Positions 44,725 through 46,531 of a stretch of DNA of 46,531 bases are shown in pieces (the first letter of the stretch is position 1; each line of letters opens with the position of its first letter). Below the pieces are notes generated by a model. The model was not told the origin of the DNA, made no database searches, and saw nothing but the letters and a program-made list of their open reading frames with translations. Position numbers and translations under genes: made by a program. Origin of the DNA: a virus; the IMG/VR virus record IMGVR_UViG_3300025326_000068, positions 1-46,531 of that record; one strand, written 5' to 3'.

Positions 44725-45267
44725 CTAGTAATAGTCCACCGCGAGATTGCGCGCGTCGAACAGGATGTCCCACTGCGCGGCGGTGATGTCGCCCGCGGCG
44801 ACGATCCGCACCAGCTTGGCGACGCCCGAGGCTACCGCCCCGGTCGGGTTGGCGCTGATGGCCTGGCGCGGCGCGGTCAGCCATACGCCGCCGACGCCGG
44901 TCGCGCCCGTCTGCCCGACGATGCCTGAAGCGGTCGAGGCCGGATAGACCGCCGCGCCGTATCCGGGCGCGCCGGTCAGCGAGGCCGCCGAGCCGCCGGA
45001 GACGCGCAGCACGCCGTGCGTCAGGACGGGCAGCGCGCTGTTGTTGATCGCCCGGCCCAGGTCGTCGTATTTCGGATTGTGGTCGAGCGCCACGCCGATG
45101 CCGGAGAGCCGGAAGGCGGGGCTGGCCTGGGTGTTCAGGCCGACGATGACGCCGCCCGACCATTGCACCCAGTCCCCCTTTGTGAGAATGTTCGTCCCGT
45201 TCCCGCTACCGTAGATGATCGTGTCCGTCGGGAACAGGTTGGGATTGCCTAAAATCGCAGTTGCCAT
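44725..45267 (-). CDS. capsid-associated (decoration-like) protein (180 aa)
   Basis: Beta-rich: PTDTIIYGSGNGTNILTKGD, VQWSGGVIVGLNTQASPAF, SGIGVALDHNPKYDD, GAPGYGAAVYPASTA. Resembles small head decoration or head-fibre base proteins between protease and capsid genes. AAAGGA 7 nt before ATG 45267. Assignment by position and fold style. Confidence 0.65.
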   Translation of the reverse strand: MATAILGNPNLFPTDTIIYGSGNGTNILTKGDWVQWSGGVIVGLNTQASPAFRLSGIGVALDHNPKYDDLGRAINNSALPVLTHGVLRVSGGSAASLTGAPGYGAAVYPASTASGIVGQTGATGVGGVWLTAPRQAISANPTGAVASGVAKLVRIVAAGDITAAQWDILFDARNLAVDYY

Positions 45268-45313
45268 AGCCGTATCCTTTTCTCATCGTCCGGCTCACGG
45301 CTCCGCGATGTTG

Positions 45314-45332
45314 GGGCAGGATTACCCTGCCC
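45314..45332 (-). promoter_or_regulatory. stem-loop between protease and decoration genes
   Basis: GGGCAGG (45314-45320), ATTAC, CCTGCCC (45326-45332). Immediately follows the protease stop. Similar in style to the other intercistronic hairpins of this operon. Confidence 0.65.
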
Positions 45333-46531
45333 TTACTGGCCGCGTATTTTACGCAGCCGGTACTCTTCCGCCGATTCTCCTGGTTGCGGCATTGCGCTCT
45401 CGTCTAATCCCATGAGCGCGACCGCCGGATGAACCGGTTGCGGCGCGGCGTCTGGCGGCCCGCCGGACTTCTGGCCCGCGCCGCTGACCGAAACCGGGAC
45501 GCGCGGCAGGCTGTCGTATTTCGCCTTTTCCCGCGTGAGGACTGTCTTCATCCCGGCTTCGTCGGCGCAGGTCAAGAGTTCGGGGCGCACCGCCGCCCGC
45601 AGTTTGTGGGGCAAGCCGCTCTCGGCCAGCAGCCCGTCGGCCAATTTCTCCCGGCGAAGATTCGCCAGCTCGGAGTCGTCGGCCCGGCTTGCGGCAGAAA
45701 GCTGCTCGATTTTTTGTTGGGCTTCCATCAGTTCCCGCTTGAGCGATTGCGCGGCTTCCGATTCGCGCACGGTCTTCCATTCCCCCTTGAGCTGCTCGAC
45801 AAATTCCGGGCGCGCGGCGCGCCATTCGGCAAAGGAGAGCGCAGCAAGCAGGGAATCAGTAAGTGCATCGTCGTCCCCCGCCAGAAGAGCGCCGGAATAA
45901 CCGCCGCCTGCCGCGCCCGCGGTCACGATGTCCACCCGGTTGGGGCGCTTGCCCTTCAAGATGGCCTCGACGATGACCGATTCGCGGCCCTCCACCTTGC
46001 CTAGGGACGTCTGACCCACGGCATTGATTGAAAGTTCGATCAAATCAGGCTTATGCTCGGCGGCGGCCTTGATAATCGGCCAAAGCTCGTCGCGCGTTGT
46101 ACGGCGGTTGACGAGCAGCTGGTCGCCCATGAGCGCGCCCCGCGTCTCGTCAAAGCGCACTTTCTCATACCAACCGCGCACGCCCATCGCATCGCCTTCA
46201 GGCAAGTTCTTCTCGTCATCGGCGCGCGGGTGATTGACGTGCACCACGGCGCCCTCAAAGGCCGGGACTGCCGCGCGCAAAGTTTCAGACGAGTAATAAC
46301 GCGGTCGCCCGCTGCGGTCGGTATTGGTCGAGAAGCCGGCGCGGATAAGCGTCACTCCGCGTATCGCCATCAAATCGTCGTCTACGGCGCTCTCAGCCAG
46401 CGTGATCGGCTCGTGCAGCACCATTGAGCGGACCGATTCTTCCTTCTTCGCGCCCGTCCATTTCTCCGGGAGCATGGCCGCCGCGCCCAGCGCGCGCGCG
46501 CGTTTCGTGATGTGGCGTTTGGTGGCCTCGT
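45333..46531 (-). CDS. prohead protease / scaffold fusion, 5' end at window edge
   Basis: The frame is open to base 46529, so the N-terminus may lie beyond the window (an internal ATG at 46475 is the first one inside). Protease signature: AIRGVTLIRAGFSTNTDRSG, catalytic-type His in VHVNHPRAD and Ser in LIELSINAVG. Residues beyond about 230 are a coiled-coil scaffold (SEAAQSLKRELMEAQQKIEQ), the usual self-cleaved part. Expected after the Mu-F-like gene, which is at the other end of the window. Its C-terminus is Pro/Gly-rich. Confidence 0.85.
   Translation of the reverse strand, partial: EATKRHITKRARALGAAAMLPEKWTGAKKEESVRSMVLHEPITLAESAVDDDLMAIRGVTLIRAGFSTNTDRSGRPRYYSSETLRAAVPAFEGAVVHVNHPRADDEKNLPEGDAMGVRGWYEKVRFDETRGALMGDQLLVNRRTTRDELWPIIKAAAEHKPDLIELSINAVGQTSLGKVEGRESVIVEAILKGKRPNRVDIVTAGAAGGGYSGALLAGDDDALTDSLLAALSFAEWRAARPEFVEQLKGEWKTVRESEAAQSLKRELMEAQQKIEQLSAASRADDSELANLRREKLADGLLAESGLPHKLRAAVRPELLTCADEAGMKTVLTREKAKYDSLPRVPVSVSGAGQKSGGPPDAAPQPVHPAVALMGLDESAMPQPGESAEEYRLRKIRGQ

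Noticed and set aside
43643-45163. 506-aa version of the capsid protein
   Set aside because: The first approximately 150 residues are Arg/Gly/Ala-rich and overlap the decoration gene out of frame; ATG 44707 with a ribosome site gives a normal-length capsid protein.

Overview
The window is almost entirely a tailed-phage genome (or provirus segment) with a long non-contractile tail. It is GC-rich and has a classical HK97/Mu-type head module and a siphovirus-style tail module. I see no integrase, repressor, tRNA gene or host gene. The host cannot be named from sequence alone: the high GC, the absence of a phage DNA polymerase and the style of the small proteins would fit a GC-rich environmental bacterium, and a Chloroflexota-like host is only a weak guess.

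The layout is two oppositely oriented blocks. A rightward block (12.09-26.21 kb) carries small accessory genes, an SSB-like protein, a primase-polymerase/helicase with a structured leader, an iteron-plus-palindrome region that may be the origin, a primase C-terminal-like protein, a C5-cytosine methyltransferase, a DUF1064-type nuclease, a second DNA methyltransferase with three SPPY motifs, HNH-like proteins and zinc proteins. A leftward block occupies 11.9 kb down to 1 and 46.53 kb down to 26.21 kb. Read in transcription order across the window ends it runs: a consensus promoter at 11.95 kb, RHH regulator, HNH/HTH gene, small membrane proteins (lysis candidates), TerS, TerL, portal, virion proteins, Mu-F-like head protein, prohead protease/scaffold, major capsid protein, connectors, a glycan cassette, tail completion proteins, tail tube, tail chaperones with a frameshift, tape measure, distal tail proteins. 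This order only makes sense if the two ends were adjacent, so the window is probably a complete or nearly complete circularly permuted genome cut in the head module.

A cargo cassette (35.7-41.9 kb) sits in the middle of the head-tail connector genes: a GT4 and a GT2 glycosyltransferase, a CgeB-like glycosyltransferase, a SAM methyltransferase and a B12-type radical SAM enzyme, with an HNH and a LAGLIDADG homing endonuclease gene inserted between them. It could make and methylate a glycan on the virion or on the host surface.

The most unusual signal is at RNA/DNA structure level. One 123-codon gene (12591-12962) is packed with perfect inverted repeats. A textbook sigma70 promoter at 16.9 kb makes an approximately 200-nt leader with crossing helices. 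Stem-loops, several sharing the same GGGCGGG/CCCGCCC stem, stand just upstream of Shine-Dalgarno sites in both blocks. Other points are a short module duplicated in inverted orientation (9.3 and 21.9 kb), 17-residue tandem repeats shared by two virion proteins, a second major-tail-protein-like gene inside the head module, and several recoding or frameshift candidates. Everything is read by eye: family names rest on recognisable motifs and gene order, not on database searches.
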